Positions 1 to 10,025 of a DNA stretch of 64,000 nt are shown one piece after another. The number at the start of each line of letters is the position of its first letter. The first letter of the stretch is position 1. A program made the translations under genes and the position numbers. Source of the stretch: Flavobacterium bernardetii (GTDB taxonomy: Bacteria; Bacteroidota; Bacteroidia; Flavobacteriales; Flavobacteriaceae); contig NZ_JAANOQ010000008.1 of NCBI RefSeq assembly GCF_011305415.1, forward strand, positions 1-64,000, given 5' to 3'. The notes beneath the pieces are model-generated. The model was not told where the DNA came from and did no database searches. It saw only the letters and a list, made by a program, of their open reading frames with translations.

Positions 1-353
1 GTTCCGTCATTTGCTGGTAAGCTGTCTGATAAGGGTCCGAAGTTATCCGTTCCTACTGAACAGTCATCACATCCGTCTCCATCTGAGTCACCACAAATAT
101 CTGGGTTCGTATCGTTAGGGTCTGTAGCATCTAAGATTCCGTCGTTATCATCGTCTGTATCTCCAGTATCACATATTCCATCTCCATCTGTATCCGTTCC
201 GTCATTTGCTGGTAAGCTGTCTGATAAGGGTCCGAAGTTATCCGTTCCTACTGAACAGTCATCACATCCGTCTCCATCTGAGTCACCACAAATATCTGGA
301 TTCGTATCGTTAGGGTCTGTCGTATCTAAGATTCCGTCGTTATCATCGTCTGT
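1..353. repeat. 195-bp direct repeat inside the TSP3 region
   Basis: The sequence from base 1 recurs from base 196 with only a few substitutions, the second copy running to about 353. The period of 195 bp equals 65 codons, so it keeps frame and duplicates a block of Asp-rich calcium-binding-type repeats. Near-identity at DNA level points to recent duplication or homogenisation. More copies may lie beyond the left edge. Confidence 0.9.
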
Positions 354-3300
354 ATCACAAGTTCCTACTAAACCATCTCCATCAAAATCTAAATCAACTG
401 TTGTTACACTTAAATTTGTCCCAGTATAACCACCATCTCCAGTAATTTGACCTGAGCCATTTACTGTATCAGGTGTTGCTCCTAATGTACCGTTATTATC
501 TGAATCCAAAAATCCAGCCTCATTAACATCGTTACAACCGTCATTATCAGAATCTAAATCAAAAGAATTCTGTACCCCATCTCCATCAAAATCACAATGG
601 TTAACATTTATGACAATATTATCAACATATTGATCAACTGAAACACTTAAAGAAGCATTATTTAACCACGGATAATTACTTGCTGGACCAAAATTTATTG
701 CATTAGCGATAATAGGTGCACTAGTAGGAATACCTGTTGGGCCATATTGATAACCCTCATTATTAGCATATAAATGTAAAACTCCTGATCCATTATCTGC
801 AACATAATACGTTGACTTTTGTCTAAACCATCCGGTAACTCTTGGTGGAGCAGTAAATGCTGGTCCTGAACTATTTGGCTCACGTATTAAAGATACACCA
901 TGTCCATATAAAAAGACCCCATCAGGAACTCCCGGTACATCATTTCCCCAAATTGGATCTTGTCCTCCAGCTCCTAAAGCTATACCATATTCATTACTAG
1001 TCCCACCTGTAGTCATATCCAATGAAAAATCAGCACTAACTGTAAAAACATTTCCAGCTACAAGATCAATATTCTTTTTTACTACAAACGAAGACATTTG
1101 CAAATTATCAGTAATTCCACCACCATTTGCATTAATAACCTTAGTAAGATTTCCATCAAAACCAATAACACTTGAATATTCACCAACATTAACTGTTGAA
1201 GAATTTCCAGGATTACTATTATATGCTTCTAATAAACCAACTATACCAGGAACTCCCACTAAATTTCCTTTAGGTACTGGGAAACCAATTGTTCCTGTTT
1301 CAAAAACTTCATTTAAAATATTTTCAACCACAAAAGGACCTGATGCACAATTAGTATCTTCAACAGTATCTAAAATACCATCATTATCGTCATCTAAATC
1401 TGTTAAATCAGGAACTCCATCACCATCATTATCAGGAGCTGGATTAACAATTAAATCTACTGCGTTTGATTGTACATTGGCACAAACAAAATTAGATTCT
1501 GTTATTATAACTCTATAATCATAACCATTATTAGCACCAGTAACAGCGGTTAATGTTAATGTATTTGTTGTAGCGCCACTATAAATACCAGCATTTACTA
1601 TATTATTCCATGTTGTACCTCCATCTGTACTTTCTTGCCATTGGTACGTTGTTACACCTGAACCACCAGAATTTGCTACAGTAAATGTTGCGTTGTTTCC
1701 AGAAATTACTGATTGGTTTGAAGGTTGTGTTGTAATTGCACTTGCAGAACCTGCAGTTGTTACATTGGCGTTTGTCCCAGTATAACCACCATCTCCAGTA
1801 ATTTGACCTGAGCCATTTACTGTATCAGGTGTTACTCCTAATGTACCGTTATTATCTGAATCCAAAAATCCAGCCTCATTAACATCGTTACAGCCATCAT
1901 TATCAGAATCTATTTCAAAGCTATTTGGAATCGTATCTCCATCAGTATCTCCAACTTCAACAGTATCTAAAATTCCATCATTATCATCATCTAAATCAGT
2001 TGAGTCATCAATCCCATCTCCATCATTATCTGCTAAAATTGCAACCGTAAACGTTTCTATATCATTAGGACAGGGAGCGGTACCAGTCACTAAATATTGA
2101 AAAGTGTAAGAACCAATACCTGCTAGAGCGGGATCAAAAGTTCCTGCACCTGCATTAAAGGAACCAGGACCAGGACTTCCAGCGGTTATTGTCCATACAC
2201 CACCTGCGTCCTCACCTGTTAATTGATTTGCTAATGTAATTATTGGATCAATTAACGATGCAGTTAAATTAGTTCCTAAACCAGCATTAGATCTTGGATT
2301 TGCTTGAATAAACAAAATATCTTCTCTATTACAAGATGATATACTATTATCTAAAGTAAGTTTAACCCATGTGTTTTGATTAACTACTAAATTTGGTGTT
2401 AAAGTTGTGTTATTAAATTCCGCATATGGACCAGCAATACCGTCTACACTATAAGACCATTGCCATCCTCCTGACGAACCATTGACACCAACACTAGGAT
2501 TAATTGTTAATGTCTGACTTACAGTAACTAACGGACTTGAAGGCACCACATAAATAGAAGCTGTAGCTTGAGTACATGAGTTGTCATTAATTGGCACATT
2601 AATTGAGCCACTTGTATATGTGACTATATTACCAAAACCATCATCAAAAATAATTGTTGCTCCGGTTAAATTCCCTATGTCAGCGCCAACACAATCATAA
2701 ATTTGTACAGCCCATCCCCCTTGATTAGCATCTATACCATAAAGAGGCGCCCAATTAATTAATTTATTAGTATTATTAGGCAAATCTGTTGGGTTTGTAC
2801 CAGTATAATATCCGTTCCAAGTTCCTGTTAGTGGTGCTACAACTGGTGAACAATAATTGAAATAAGCAGGTGCACCTTGATTACTAAATGTTAAATTACT
2901 AACATTATCTCCAGAATTACAAGTATTTGCCTGATTTACAGCTAAAGGAATTGTAATTGTACTTGAAGGATCAACAAAATAAAAGCCTAAATCAGAAACG
3001 TAGGTATGTGTAGCATTAAATCGTACTGAAATTCGAGTAGTTGGGCCAATAATAAAGGGTCTTCTTACTGGGTCATAGTGCGTAAAAGTTTGAACTAAAC
3101 CTCCAATACTTCCGTTTAAAGAATGAGTATCACCCTTACAAACAATCGCATCAACACCAGCATTAGGGTTGCTTGATGCAACATTCCATATCCAAGCTCT
3201 ACCTTCTGTAATAGTTCCTGCATCATTTCTTACAACCAAATAACCCCCATCAGGAAGGTTACTTTGAATTCTTGTACTACCTAATGCATAATTTGCATAA

Positions 3301-4376
3301 GAATTTGTAGCTGGGTTAAATTTATACCAATTATAAGTTGTTGCGACATCTACACCTGCTGGGCACTCTAAGTTACCATCGTTACCACCAGAATTAAATA
3401 TATATATGGGATCATTTGAATTAGCGGAATATAATGGATTTGAATAGTTTGTTTCTAACACACCGCAAGAGCTAGAAGAAGTCAAAGGCAATTCATTAGC
3501 ATCCATTTTTATAACTAAGACCGATGTAGATGCGGTACCACAAGGAAGTGGTGCATTAACATCATATCTAAAAGTTGAACCTCCTAATGGTAAAGAAGCA
3601 ATTGTCACAATACTTCCGGCTAGTGACCCAGTACCATCAACATCAACCCAAGTACCACCTAAATCTTGCGAACCATCTAAACCAGTGAATAAATCCACAG
3701 TAAATCCTGTAGTAAAAACAATTAGCGGACCTGGTGTATTTCCGGAGTTTGCAGCTTTTGTGACATTGAAAAAAGCTATTGGTGCATTTGAAATTTGACC
3801 AATCGCATCAGTAACTTGAACACTAACTTGACGTTGTACAACAGTATTTGGATTTGTTGCTAAATCTTTATAAATTAAATCATCTAAAACATTTCTCATT
3901 GTATTAGTTGAAGCTGAACCATCATTTGTAATTGTCAAAACTTGTGATCCATTACCAGCTACTAAAACACCTGCATATGAACCTCCAATTGACAACTGCT
4001 CATTTACTCCGTCTTGTGGATTTAGTAACGTCACCGTCATAGACATAACTACTCCATCTGGAGAATTAAAATTAGAAGTCGCTCCTGTATTTGAGTTGTC
4101 TAATATTTCCCAACCACTAGAACAAGCAGTTGTATTAATATTTACACCACCCGCTCCAGTAATATTTGTTACATCTAAACTAATTATTGGAGCAGCAACA
4201 AGTTTTTTGTAAGTAGTATTGTTCTTGCTTTTTGCTGAAAAAGACTCTTTGTTTTTTATAGAACTCGACTTTTTGCTTTTGGTGTTTTTCCCATTTTCAG
4301 CATACATTGAAGTAACTAAAAAGAAAGTTAGCAAAGACAAAAGACCAAATTTAAATTTTGAGTATTTTGTTATCAT
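1..4376 (-). CDS. Very large secreted multidomain protein (lectin-like, Ig-like, TSP3-type repeats); C terminus outside window
   Basis: The frame opens at an ATG (4376-4374) and stays open to base 1, at least 1458 codons, so the C-terminal part is missing from the window. The N terminus is a signal peptide ([20 protein letters not shown]) followed by a Ser/Lys-rich stretch. After that come beta-rich segments, an Ig-like segment (around 1480-1740) with the common surface-protein motif [10 protein letters not shown], a lectin-like segment (around 650-1330), and Asp/Asn/Gly-rich blocks such as [11 protein letters not shown] and DSDGDGCDD (1-600 and 1840-2040), which resemble calcium-binding thrombospondin type 3 repeats. 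Proteins of this build in Flavobacteriia are usually exported, often by type IX secretion, and act as adhesins or surface proteins. The T9SS sorting domain would lie outside the window, so that part is inference. No specific substrate can be named. Confidence 0.85.
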   Translation of the reverse strand, partial: MITKYSKFKFGLLSLLTFFLVTSMYAENGKNTKSKKSSSIKNKESFSAKSKNNTTYKKLVAAPIISLDVTNITGAGGVNINTTACSSGWEILDNSNTGATSNFNSPDGVVMSMTVTLLNPQDGVNEQLSIGGSYAGVLVAGNGSQVLTITNDGSASTNTMRNVLDDLIYKDLATNPNTVVQRQVSVQVTDAIGQISNAPIAFFNVTKAANSGNTPGPLIVFTTGFTVDLFTGLDGSQDLGGTWVDVDGTGSLAGSIVTIASLPLGGSTFRYDVNAPLPCGTASTSVLVIKMDANELPLTSSSSCGVLETNYSNPLYSANSNDPIYIFNSGGNDGNLECPAGVDVATTYNWYKFNPATNSYANYALGSTRIQSNLPDGGYLVVRNDAGTITEGRAWIWNVASSNPNAGVDAIVCKGDTHSLNGSIGGLVQTFTHYDPVRRPFIIGPTTRISVRFNATHTYVSDLGFYFVDPSSTITIPLAVNQANTCNSGDNVSNLTFSNQGAPAYFNYCSPVVAPLTGTWNGYYTGTNPTDLPNNTNKLINWAPLYGIDANQGGWAVQIYDCVGADIGNLTGATIIFDDGFGNIVTYTSGSINVPINDNSCTQATASIYVVPSSPLVTVSQTLTINPSVGVNGSSGGWQWSYSVDGIAGPYAEFNNTTLTPNLVVNQNTWVKLTLDNSISSCNREDILFIQANPRSNAGLGTNLTASLIDPIITLANQLTGEDAGGVWTITAGSPGPGSFNAGAGTFDPALAGIGSYTFQYLVTGTAPCPNDIETFTVAILADNDGDGIDDSTDLDDDNDGILDTVEVGDTDGDTIPNSFEIDSDNDGCNDVNEAGFLDSDNNGTLGVTPDTVNGSGQITGDGGYTGTNANVTTAGSASAITTQPSNQSVISGNNATFTVANSGGSGVTTYQWQESTDGGTTWNNIVNAGIYSGATTNTLTLTAVTGANNGYDYRVIITESNFVCANVQSNAVDLIVNPAPDNDGDGVPDLTDLDDDNDGILDTVEDTNCASGPFVVENILNEVFETGTIGFPVPKGNLVGVPGIVGLLEAYNSNPGNSSTVNVGEYSSVIGFDGNLTKVINANGGGITDNLQMSSFVVKKNIDLVAGNVFTVSADFSLDMTTGGTSNEYGIALGAGGQDPIWGNDVPGVPDGVFLYGHGVSLIREPNSSGPAFTAPPRVTGWFRQKSTYYVADNGSGVLHLYANNEGYQYGPTGIPTSAPIIANAINFGPASNYPWLNNASLSVSVDQYVDNIVINVNHCDFDGDGVQNSFDLDSDNDGCNDVNEAGFLDSDNNGTLGATPDTVNGSGQITGDGGYTGTNLSVTTVDLDFDGDGLVGTCDTDDDNDGILDTTDPNDTNPDICGDSDGDGCDDCSVGTDNFGPLSDSLPANDGTDTDGDGICDTGDTDDDNDGILDATDPNDTNPDICGDSDGDGCDDCSVGTDNFGPLSDSLPANDG
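415..556. repeat. In-frame 142-bp direct repeat, copy 1 (mate at 1771-1912)
   Basis: This stretch encodes a block containing GYTGTN, GDGGYTG and [14 protein letters not shown]. It recurs with a few substitutions 1356 bp away (452 codons, in frame). It is a second repeated module within the large secreted protein, distinct from the 195-bp repeat. Confidence 0.85.
1771..1912. repeat. In-frame 142-bp direct repeat, copy 2 (mate at 415-556)
   Basis: Second copy of the module at 415-556. It differs at a handful of bases (for example ACT versus GCT near the middle, and CAGCCATC versus CAACCGTC near the right end). It lies between two Ig-like/TSP3 segments of the same protein. Confidence 0.85.
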
Positions 4377-4427
4377 AATTAATAAAATTAAATTTTAAAA
4401 AAGTTTATAGTTGATTGATTAAAAAAA

Positions 4428-4754
4428 TTATTCTGAAACTAATTTTTTTAATACTTTACTGTTTTTTTCTAACTTAGAAACTTCATTTGGATAAATCAAA
4501 AGTTTTAATTCTTGTTCAAACTCTAATGCAATTTCCTTTTTCCTTTCAACTGTTAACGAATAAATGGAATACTGCTTATACTTCTTATAAAAAAAATCTA
4601 AAATAGGTTGTTCTTGTTCAACACCTACTGAAACAACTGTTTTTAAAATTTCTAAATCTTTCTTTGCAAAAAGTTTAAAATCTTTAGTTAAGTCTTGAGA
4701 CATTGACATTTGAGTAAAGCTTAAGAAAAACAAAAGTGCAATGATTTTTTTCAT
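4428..4754 (-). CDS. Small secreted protein of unknown function
   Basis: A 108-residue protein with a clear signal peptide (hydrophobic MKKIIALLFFLSF, likely cleaved after SMS-Q), leaving a mature chain of about 88 residues that is Lys/Glu-rich and predicted helical. No family is recognised. It lies 51 bp upstream of the large secreted protein on the same strand, so the two may share a transcript. It could be an accessory or chaperone-like partner of that protein, but this rests on position only. Confidence 0.7.
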   Translation of the reverse strand: MKKIIALLFFLSFTQMSMSQDLTKDFKLFAKKDLEILKTVVSVGVEQEQPILDFFYKKYKQYSIYSLTVERKKEIALEFEQELKLLIYPNEVSKLEKNSKVLKKLVSE

Positions 4755-4860
4755 GTGTATGGATTTATTAGGATTAAATAATGTTGACTCTAAACAATAT
4801 GAACAACTTTACAAAAGTATTAACTTTTTTTTAAGATATTTGTAACGGCCCACTACATTG

Positions 4861-4890
4861 TTTGTAGAATTAAAACTACAAATGTTTTTG
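4861..4890 (+). promoter_or_regulatory. Candidate promoter for the sensor kinase gene
   Basis: TTTG at 4861-4864 and TGTTTTTG at 4883-4890 are separated by 18 bp. This is one mismatch from the Flavobacterium consensus TTTG-N17-23-TAnnTTTG, and the ATG follows 25 bp later at 4916. Confidence 0.4.
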
Positions 4891-4915
4891 GTCGATGTTT
4901 TAAAACATTTTGTCG

Positions 4916-7900
4916 ATGAAGTTAACAGAAAATACTACTTTTAAAGTTTTATTAACCATTTTTTTACTTATTTCTAATACTATTTATTCACAAAACAGTT
5001 ATTTTGAGGAGTGGTATTCTGCAGATAAGGAACATTTACCACAAAATTCTGTTAAAAGTATTACTCCAGATAAATATGGTTTTGTTTGGATGACAACTGA
5101 AAATGGATTGGCGCGATTTGATGGGCAAAACTTCAAAAACTTTAACAATACTACAATGGAATTGCAATCCAATCGGTTTTTGTATTTGTTTGGTAATATT
5201 AAAAAAGATGCCTTATATGCCTTTACAGATGAACGAGCCGACTTCGTTTCTATTACAAAAAGAAAAGTTAATAAAATCAAAAAAAACAATTTTAACAAAA
5301 ACGTTTTAGATTATTTAGATAAGCGATTTTACCTCAATCATCAGCTCCATACAAAAATCCATTTTTTAGGATGTAGAATTGAAGATACTAACGAAAACTA
5401 TTATCTTATTGGAGCAAAAAACATCTCGTTTTACTCTTCAAAACATAAATTAATAAAGAAAGTTGCACACAATTACCTACCTACAAATGACTATTTTTTA
5501 ATCCATAACGAATTAGTTTGCTTGAGCAACTCCAAAATTTATAGCTTTTTTAATTCAAATTTTCAAACTCAAAACACACTAAATTTACCTTCAAATTCAA
5601 AAACTATTTACAATCATTTAACCCAACAATATTTTCTGTGTTCTGCTAATCAAATTGCAATGATTAGTAAATCGAAGAATAAATTATTTTTAACAACCTT
5701 AGTGAAATTAAAAAATGATCATAATTTAATTAGTTGTGTGTATTATGATACAAAAAACAAAAAGTTATTTTTGGGTACACAAAACAAAGGATTAGCTATC
5801 CTTACCTTAAATAAATTTACTGTTTTAACAAATCCTACTAGTACAAATAATAATTATTATGCGATAACAGCCTTAACAAAAACGGAATTTATTACGGCTA
5901 AAGGAGAAATTTATAACAAAGACGGACTGGTTAAAGATTTAAAATTAAACCAAAACGGAAATACATATGCTATAACTTTAGATCAACAAAAAAATATTTG
6001 GATACAAAACGACAATATTTTAATACGCTTTCACAAAGCTACAAACTATACCACTTCCAATACTTACGATTTTAAAACAGAAATTAAAACTATTTTTTGT
6101 GATTCTAAAAACAAAATATGGGTCGGATTTAGATCCACAAAACAAACAAAATGTGGAGTGGCTACTATAGATGCTAACAAAAAGAAAGCAACACCCGAAT
6201 GGAAGTTTTTTATTAAAGATGCTGTTAGTTTTTTTGCAGAAACGAAAGAACAAACGATTTTAATGATTGGAAAAAAAAGAATCTTATTTTATAAACCCAA
6301 TAGCAAAAATGTACAAACTGTTTCACTCGGTAAAAATGAAGCGCGAAGTATTTTTATCTGTAAAGACAATAAAATATGGATTTGTACTTACAATAATGGA
6401 TTTAGTTTACTAAAAGATAAGCAATTAATTAAACTCCCTTTTGATACGAATCAATTTTTAAACTCTGCACATTGCATCAATGAAGACAAAAAGGGGCATT
6501 TTTGGATCAGTACAAATAGAGGGTTAATTGAAGTTGCAAAATCAAGTTTACTTCAATATATTGTAGCAAAAAAACCTGTTTATTACCATCATTATGATAC
6601 GGAGGATGGATTTCTTACTAATGAATTTAACGGGGGTTGTCAACCAAGTACCTGTCAATTAGAAAATGGGTATATTATATTTCCAAGTTTAAATGGTTTG
6701 GTGGTTTTTCATCCAGAAAAAGTAAATAAAATTATTCCAATTCGTGATTTTTTTATCCATGAAGGAGAAACAGAAAACGAAACTATTTATTTTAACGATA
6801 CGGTATATTTATCTAGAAAAAATACTAGAGTAAAATTAAAAATCGACTTTCCATATTATGGTAATGGAAATAATATTCATTTCGAATCCAAATTGATGCT
6901 AGGTGAAAACAGTAAGTGGATTTCAACAAGTGGAGAAAAAAAAACAATTAGTTTTACCAATTTACCTCCCGGTGATCACATCCTATTTATCAGAAAAATT
7001 GGTGGTTTTTCTTCTAATTACCAAACTAAAAAAATAGTACTTTCTGTTCCGTATAAGTATTATGAAAAAACTTGGTTTAAATTTATAATTATACTATTCA
7101 TAATTGGTTGTATTTTAATTATATCGAGATTAAGATATAAATATATACAAAGGAAAAACGAAGAATTAGAACAAATTATTGACGAAAGAACTAATGCACT
7201 AATTAAAACGGTTGAAGCTTTAAAAATCACAAAAAACAATTTATCGCAAGAAATTTTACAGCAAAAAAAATTAATTGGTACTATAAGTCATGATATTAAA
7301 AGTCCCTTAAGATTTCTTGCAATTACCGCCAAACATTTAGATGAAAAAGTATCAAAAACCGAAAACGAAACTTTAAAAGATAATGCTAAAATTATGCATG
7401 AATCAGCCAATCAATTGTTTCGATTTGTAGAAAACTTGGTAGATTATTCTAAAATATTTATGGAACATCATAACATAAACCAGCTTCAAAAAGAGCCAAT
7501 TGAAGTGGTAATTTATGAAAAAATGGACTTGTTTGAAAATATCGCAGTAGCAAATGGCATTCAAATTCTATATAAAAATGAAACGGCACATCCTCTTTTA
7601 ATAGACAAAAAAGTCATAGGAATCATTATCCATAACTTATTAGATAATGCTATCAAAAACACCAAAAATGGTGAAATACATATAAGTGTAAAACTAGAAG
7701 GTAAAAAATTATATGTTGGAGTAACAGATACGGGAAATGGTATTTCGGAAGAAATTAAAAACTATTATTTAAACTTGTTAAAAAACAACGAAACAGATAA
7801 ACTAAGCATTCAAAACTATGGCATTGGTTTACACATGGTTCTCGAATTAGTGAAACTTTTAAATGGTGATTTAAAAATAAATACTAAAAAAAATGAAGGC

Positions 7901-7933
7901 ACTACAATGGAAATTATTTTAGATTATATTTAG
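4916..7933 (+). CDS. Two-component sensor histidine kinase with periplasmic propeller sensor
   Basis: An upstream TTG at 4910 is in frame, but ATG at 4916 is the natural start (MKLTENTTFK), giving 1005 residues. Order: signal peptide or N-terminal anchor (about 1-27), a long periplasmic region with two-component-regulator propeller repeats (YGFVWMTTENGLARFDG, NIWIQND, HFWISTNRGLIEV), a Y_Y_Y-type beta domain (about 610-715), a transmembrane helix (about 718-740), a coiled coil, a HisKA-like domain with phosphoacceptor His792 in GTISHDIKSPL, and an HATPase with N box (HNLLDNAIKN) and G boxes (DTGNGIS, YGIGLHM). No receiver domain follows, unlike the hybrid kinases with similar sensors common in Bacteroidetes. 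The convergent response regulator at 7930-8559 is the likely partner. The ligand is unknown. Confidence 0.85.
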   Translation: MKLTENTTFKVLLTIFLLISNTIYSQNSYFEEWYSADKEHLPQNSVKSITPDKYGFVWMTTENGLARFDGQNFKNFNNTTMELQSNRFLYLFGNIKKDALYAFTDERADFVSITKRKVNKIKKNNFNKNVLDYLDKRFYLNHQLHTKIHFLGCRIEDTNENYYLIGAKNISFYSSKHKLIKKVAHNYLPTNDYFLIHNELVCLSNSKIYSFFNSNFQTQNTLNLPSNSKTIYNHLTQQYFLCSANQIAMISKSKNKLFLTTLVKLKNDHNLISCVYYDTKNKKLFLGTQNKGLAILTLNKFTVLTNPTSTNNNYYAITALTKTEFITAKGEIYNKDGLVKDLKLNQNGNTYAITLDQQKNIWIQNDNILIRFHKATNYTTSNTYDFKTEIKTIFCDSKNKIWVGFRSTKQTKCGVATIDANKKKATPEWKFFIKDAVSFFAETKEQTILMIGKKRILFYKPNSKNVQTVSLGKNEARSIFICKDNKIWICTYNNGFSLLKDKQLIKLPFDTNQFLNSAHCINEDKKGHFWISTNRGLIEVAKSSLLQYIVAKKPVYYHHYDTEDGFLTNEFNGGCQPSTCQLENGYIIFPSLNGLVVFHPEKVNKIIPIRDFFIHEGETENETIYFNDTVYLSRKNTRVKLKIDFPYYGNGNNIHFESKLMLGENSKWISTSGEKKTISFTNLPPGDHILFIRKIGGFSSNYQTKKIVLSVPYKYYEKTWFKFIIILFIIGCILIISRLRYKYIQRKNEELEQIIDERTNALIKTVEALKITKNNLSQEILQQKKLIGTISHDIKSPLRFLAITAKHLDEKVSKTENETLKDNAKIMHESANQLFRFVENLVDYSKIFMEHHNINQLQKEPIEVVIYEKMDLFENIAVANGIQILYKNETAHPLLIDKKVIGIIIHNLLDNAIKNTKNGEIHISVKLEGKKLYVGVTDTGNGISEEIKNYYLNLLKNNETDKLSIQNYGIGLHMVLELVKLLNGDLKINTKKNEGTTMEIILDYI

Positions 7934-8559
7934 GAAAGATACAACTGATACACCTCTATTAATTCTACTAAATTATTAATCTTTAGCTTTTCAAATATTC
8001 GGTTTTTATAGGTACTTACAGTAGACATTTGTATGTTTAAACTATTCGATATTTCTAAATTACCATTTCCTTTAATTAATAATTTAGTGATTTCTAATTC
8101 TCTATTCGATAATTTATCAAAGGGATTAATAGGTTCATTATTTAATTTTTTAGCTTGTAATAATGATCGGATATCATCCGGAATGTATTCTCCATGATTC
8201 ATAATTGAATTTACAGCAGCAACAATTTTGTCTTCTCCGCTTAATTTATTTAAATATCCGTTGGCGCCAGCCTGAATATATCGTAAAGCATGAGATTCTT
8301 CTTCGTAAGCTGAAAACATTAAAACCTTAACTTCTGGCATCATAGCTTTTATCTCAGTAATCATTTCTGTATTTTTTCCCCCAGGAATATTGATATCTAA
8401 AATAATTAAATCATAATTTTCCTTAGATAAGATCTGTAATAAATCACAAAAATCTGCTCCAAAAGATATAGAAAGTCCTTCTATTTCGCTTTGCAAAATA
8501 ATTTTCACACCTGTTTTAACTACCAAGTGATCGTCTACAATAAGTATTTTATAAGCCAT
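7930..8559 (-). CDS. NarL/LuxR-type response regulator
   Basis: 209 residues. The receiver domain shows the acidic pair VDD (9-10), phosphoacceptor Asp55 in LIILDINIPG, Ser83 and Lys105 (GYLNK). The C-terminal LuxR-type HTH is seen in LSNRELEITKLLIKG followed by MSTVSTYKNRIFEKLKI. It should be phosphorylated by a sensor kinase and bind DNA as a dimer. The stop codon overlaps that of the convergent kinase gene by 4 bp, so the two genes form a tail-to-tail pair rather than the usual operon. Confidence 0.85.
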   Translation of the reverse strand: MAYKILIVDDHLVVKTGVKIILQSEIEGLSISFGADFCDLLQILSKENYDLIILDINIPGGKNTEMITEIKAMMPEVKVLMFSAYEEESHALRYIQAGANGYLNKLSGEDKIVAAVNSIMNHGEYIPDDIRSLLQAKKLNNEPINPFDKLSNRELEITKLLIKGNGNLEISNSLNIQMSTVSTYKNRIFEKLKINNLVELIEVYQLYLS

Positions 8560-8685
8560 TCTATATATTTTATAGGTATAATTAAATCTGCTTCAATTCG
8601 TTGGTAAAATACGAAACAAACCTTTGTATTTCTTATTCAGATGCTAAAATAACAATTCGAAGATTAGAATGTTAGTAATAAATAG

Positions 8686-8693
8686 TATTTTTG
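8686..8693 (+). promoter_or_regulatory. TAnnTTTG promoter element with no full gene behind it
   Basis: TATTTTTG is a perfect match to the flavobacterial -7 element. Downstream are only a 10-codon ORF (MSFEKEIALQ, 8711-8743) and a hairpin. No clear TTTG is seen at the -33 position. Confidence 0.4.
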
Positions 8694-8699
8694 CAAAAA

Positions 8700-8797
8700 A
8701 AAGCACACAGATGAGTTTCGAAAAAGAAATTGCCTTGCAATAATCAAAATCCTGTTAAAGCTGTATTTAAAATTTAATTTTAGGTACAGCTTTTCTT
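8700..8797 (+). ncRNA. Candidate short transcript (small RNA, leader or gene remnant)
   Basis: Between the TAnnTTTG element (8686-8693) and a terminator-like hairpin (8757-8793) lies about 100 nt with a 10-codon ORF starting at ATG 8711 and ending at TAA 8741. This could be a small RNA, a leader peptide unit or the promoter-proximal scrap of a lost gene. No known RNA family is recognised. Confidence 0.25.
8757..8796 (+). terminator. Terminator-like hairpin
   Basis: AAAGCTGTA (8757-8765) pairs perfectly with TACAGCTTT (8785-8793). The loop is 19 nt and AT-rich, and the right arm runs into TTTTCTTTAT. Confidence 0.5.
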
Positions 8798-8871
8798 TAT
8801 TTATATATTCTACAAATATTGTTTTGATGAAATTTAATTCTTTTAGTTTTTTGTATGTTAAAATCACAATT

Positions 8872-8968
8872 TTAGTTTGTTACTAAAATTGGTTTTCCGT
8901 TAAAAGTTTCTATTGGTTTATTTCCTAGTAATCGTTGTTGTGGTCTAATGGTGTTGTAAGTTATTATA
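8872..8968 (-). pseudogene. C-terminal scrap of an insertion-sequence transposase (rve/integrase-core type)
   Basis: Reading the minus strand from about 8968 to the stop at 8872 gives TYNTIRPQQRLLGNKPIETF and a short tail. The YNxxRPxQxL...P pattern is the typical C-terminal end of DDE integrase-core transposases of the IS3/IS481 type. Only about 30 codons remain, abutting the end of the decayed gene at 8964-9943. No terminal inverted repeats were found, so the IS is a remnant. Confidence 0.55.
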
Positions 8969-9943
8969 CAAGAAATTGTTTTACAAGTTCTTTTTTATCT
9001 TTTCCTATTCTACTTACAGCTTGTTCAATTTTATCTAAAATTAAATCCTCTACAACCTTTCCATTTGGCTTCAGATAATTTACAACCTCATTTATTCCTT
9101 ACTTTTTGAGATTTAAGGAATAAAACTGAACTCTCGGAATACCCTTTGTATAAGTATGAAATTCCGAAAGTTCTTCATTAGTGATATTAGGAAAGTTCTT
9201 TTTTATAAACAGTCCTGTTATCAATCAATGTGATTGTTCTTTCATCACGATTTTCAGTTATCATTTTATCCCAAATCATTTTAAATAATGAATTGAATTT
9301 GTTCCACAATCTTCAAAATCTAATAACCTTATAAAATCAGTGAAGTCTTTCAAATTTAACCTCGATGCCTTTCTCAATTTTAAAAAAGGTACTTTTAATA
9401 TTTCAGAAAATCATTTAAAACAGCATTAAAACTCAAAGCTCTTTTATTTCTGATTAAAAAATTCTGAATTTGAGTAATTTGATTTAAATATAAAGCATTA
9501 ACACTTCTATTACTAACTAATTTAATTTTTGATATCACTTCATCTCTCCCAAATTCATCTAAAAAGGTTTTAAAAATAGTAGCTAACCTATGAATGATTA
9601 ACCCATCATAAGAGCTCGATTTTTTACCCTCATACAATTTTGAAAAAGTAAAATTTTCATTTGATCTTCTTGTGCTGTATTTTAACAAAGAAATTACAAT
9701 TGATTCTGAACTTTTAAAATCATTCCCTCCAAAATATTCCGTCAAATCAATTCCTAAAAAATTTTCCCCAGAAAAATCAATTTTTCTTGACAAATTCTTT
9801 TCAAATCCTTCAATTGTAATAGCCTTTATACCTGCTTTCTCAAAGTTTAGTAATTCGAGAGATTTCTTAATAGACCACAATATGTGAAAGTCGTCTCCAG
9901 CACTAGATAAATCCGCATCTGTAATAGATTTTTTAAATTTCAT
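8964..9943 (-). pseudogene. Decayed nuclease/STAND-like gene, possibly anti-phage defence
   Basis: The ATG at 9943 opens a 182-codon intact segment (MKFKKSITDADLSSAGDDFH...). After it, the same protein appears to continue in changed frames: LKLRKASRLNLKDFTDFIRL, then MIWDKMITENRDERTITLID, then LSEFHTYTKGIPRVQFYSLN, then GINEVVNYLKPNGKVVEDLI, ending at 8964. Frame changes fall near 9405, 9295, 9200 and 9105. The N terminus has the feel of Cap4/DUF4297-like nuclease domains (AGDDFHILW ... ITIEG), and KGIPRVQFYSL resembles the GxP segment of STAND ATPases. No P-loop is visible, so an internal deletion is likely. The decay is well supported; the defence role is a guess from these patterns and from the neighbouring integrase. 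Confidence 0.6.
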
Positions 9944-10025
9944 GTTCTAAATCTATTTTTATTATAATATTACATACTTTACTATAACAAGCATACTTAA
10001 TACATTATAAAAATAATTAATAATC

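Noticed and set aside
4910-4915. TTG start for the sensor kinase
   Set aside because: ATG at 4916 is two codons later and precedes a proper signal sequence.
8664-8867. 67-codon minus-strand ORF next to the response regulator
   Set aside because: Composition is that of AT-rich non-coding DNA, it runs antisense to the promoter/hairpin unit, and no homology is recognised.
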